Shown: positions 63,590 to 64,000 of the stretch, piece by piece
How positions within the stretch are numbered: position 1 is the stretch's first letter
Layout of the letters: each line of letters starts with the position of its first letter
Assembly: GCF_025502585.1 (NCBI RefSeq)
Contig: NZ_CP106679.1
Span: 1,655,001-1,719,000 of the forward strand
Reading direction: 5' to 3'
DNA: 64,000 nucleotides
Source of the DNA: Reichenbachiella agarivorans
GTDB taxonomy: Bacteria > Bacteroidota > Bacteroidia > Cytophagales > Cyclobacteriaceae
The notes under the pieces: model-generated
Told to the model about the DNA's origin: nothing
Seen by the model: the letters and a program-made list of their open reading frames with translations, nothing else
Database searches by the model: none
Made by a program: the position numbers and the translations under genes

Positions 63590-64000
63590 ATGAAAGGAAT
63601 AGTTGTCACGGTTCTGGTATCTATGTTTTCGATATGTGCGATGGCACAAACCGATGGCAACTATGAGTACTCAAAAGAAATCATTTGGGGTATCAACAAA
63701 AACACCAATGGAGGATTGATTGGCGGTTTTATGCTCAGATGGTCAAGTGCCAGAAGCGAAAAGAAATTTCGAAACATTGGGATTGAATTGATGAATGTCA
63801 AAGATCCCCATGAGAACAGAATTTCCAATGGACAAAGTCAGTTCATCTACGGCAAGTCGCACTACCTCTATGCCATTCGCGCACAATATGGCTTTGATCA
63901 TCTTTTGTTCAAAAAAGCACCTGATCGAGGCGTTCAAATCAATTTTAATTATTCCCTAGGCCCTACGATTGGTGTCATTGCTCCATATTATCTCCAAGAT
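63590..64000 (+). CDS. Conserved secreted protein, 3' truncated by window end
   Basis: 137 codons are visible from ATG 63590 to the window edge. A signal peptide (GIVVTVLVSMFSICAMAQ) leads to YEYSKEIIWGINKNTNGGLIGGFMLRW, then GKSHYLYAIRAQYGFDHLLFKKAPDRGVQINFNYSLGPTIGVIAPYY. The alternating aromatic strands suggest an outer-membrane or periplasmic beta-protein. I recognise the opening block as widely conserved in Bacteroidota proteins of unknown function. No domain name can be given. Confidence 0.8.
   Translation, partial: MKGIVVTVLVSMFSICAMAQTDGNYEYSKEIIWGINKNTNGGLIGGFMLRWSSARSEKKFRNIGIELMNVKDPHENRISNGQSQFIYGKSHYLYAIRAQYGFDHLLFKKAPDRGVQINFNYSLGPTIGVIAPYYLQD

Overview
The window is a chromosomal segment of a member of the Bacteroidota, most likely order Cytophagales (Reichenbachiella/Flammeovirga-like lineages; genus not resolvable by eye). 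The support is a protein with a type IX secretion (T9SS) C-terminal sorting domain, DUF6089-type envelope proteins upstream of uppS-bamA-ompH-ompH, a LytS/LytTR two-component pair, near absence of Shine-Dalgarno sequences, and repeated TAnnTTTG boxes matching the Bacteroidota primary sigma factor -7 element. It is almost entirely housekeeping and envelope genes. I saw no tRNA, rRNA, CRISPR array, insertion sequence or prophage.

Layout. 1-6 kb: 5'-truncated WD40-caspase protein, lactonase lipoprotein, hemB, and a secreted aspartyl protease with a PDZ domain. 6-9.5 kb: fused B12-dependent acyl-CoA mutase IcmF. 9.5-17 kb, minus strand: nitroreductase, M23 peptidase, DsbD, MetK, an RsmI-like methyltransferase, an alpha/beta hydrolase and PdxJ. 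17-27 kb, plus strand: YqeY, CvpA, hydrolase, CBS protein, NAD kinase, two DUF6089-like proteins, UppS, BamA (split by an apparent one-base frameshift) and two OmpH/Skp chaperones. 27-36 kb: asnS, adenosine kinase-like kinase, S9 peptidase, lipid kinase, YjbQ and a Nat-type ABC exporter. 36-43.5 kb, mostly minus strand: toastrack-like secreted protein, dnaJ-grpE, obg, adk, hpt, an M42-like peptidase and two small unknowns. 43.5-50 kb: a 22-bp palindromic repeat array, polA, a diheme cytochrome c and the T9SS cargo protein. 50-64 kb: small helical protein, LytTR regulator and kinase, a rhomboid-like pair, the LOG-lytic transglycosylase-uvrA cluster, a TIGR01777 epimerase, a proton antiporter, cysS and the 5' part of an outer-membrane protein gene.

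How the genes work together. The 17-27 kb run is an envelope-building cluster: UppS makes the lipid carrier, OmpH proteins escort outer-membrane proteins and BamA inserts them. grpE-dnaJ are co-chaperones. adk, hpt and the adenosine kinase serve purine salvage. The ABC pair forms one exporter, and the kinase and LytTR regulator form one signalling pair.

The least ordinary content is noncoding: (i) a 160-190 bp intergenic repeat with ~14-bp terminal inverted repeats in three copies (3239-3400, 49993-50183, 63318-63490); (ii) six palindromic GTAARYTTAC cores at an exact 22-bp period upstream of polA (43731-43862); (iii) a CCTGA...TCAGG palindrome family just upstream of icmF, asnS, obg and the cytochrome gene, in two cases placed over a recognisable promoter. 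Among the proteins, BamA carries a probable frameshift, DnaJ lacks two of four zinc-binding CxxCxGxG motifs, and a rhomboid-like protein lacks conserved active-site positions.
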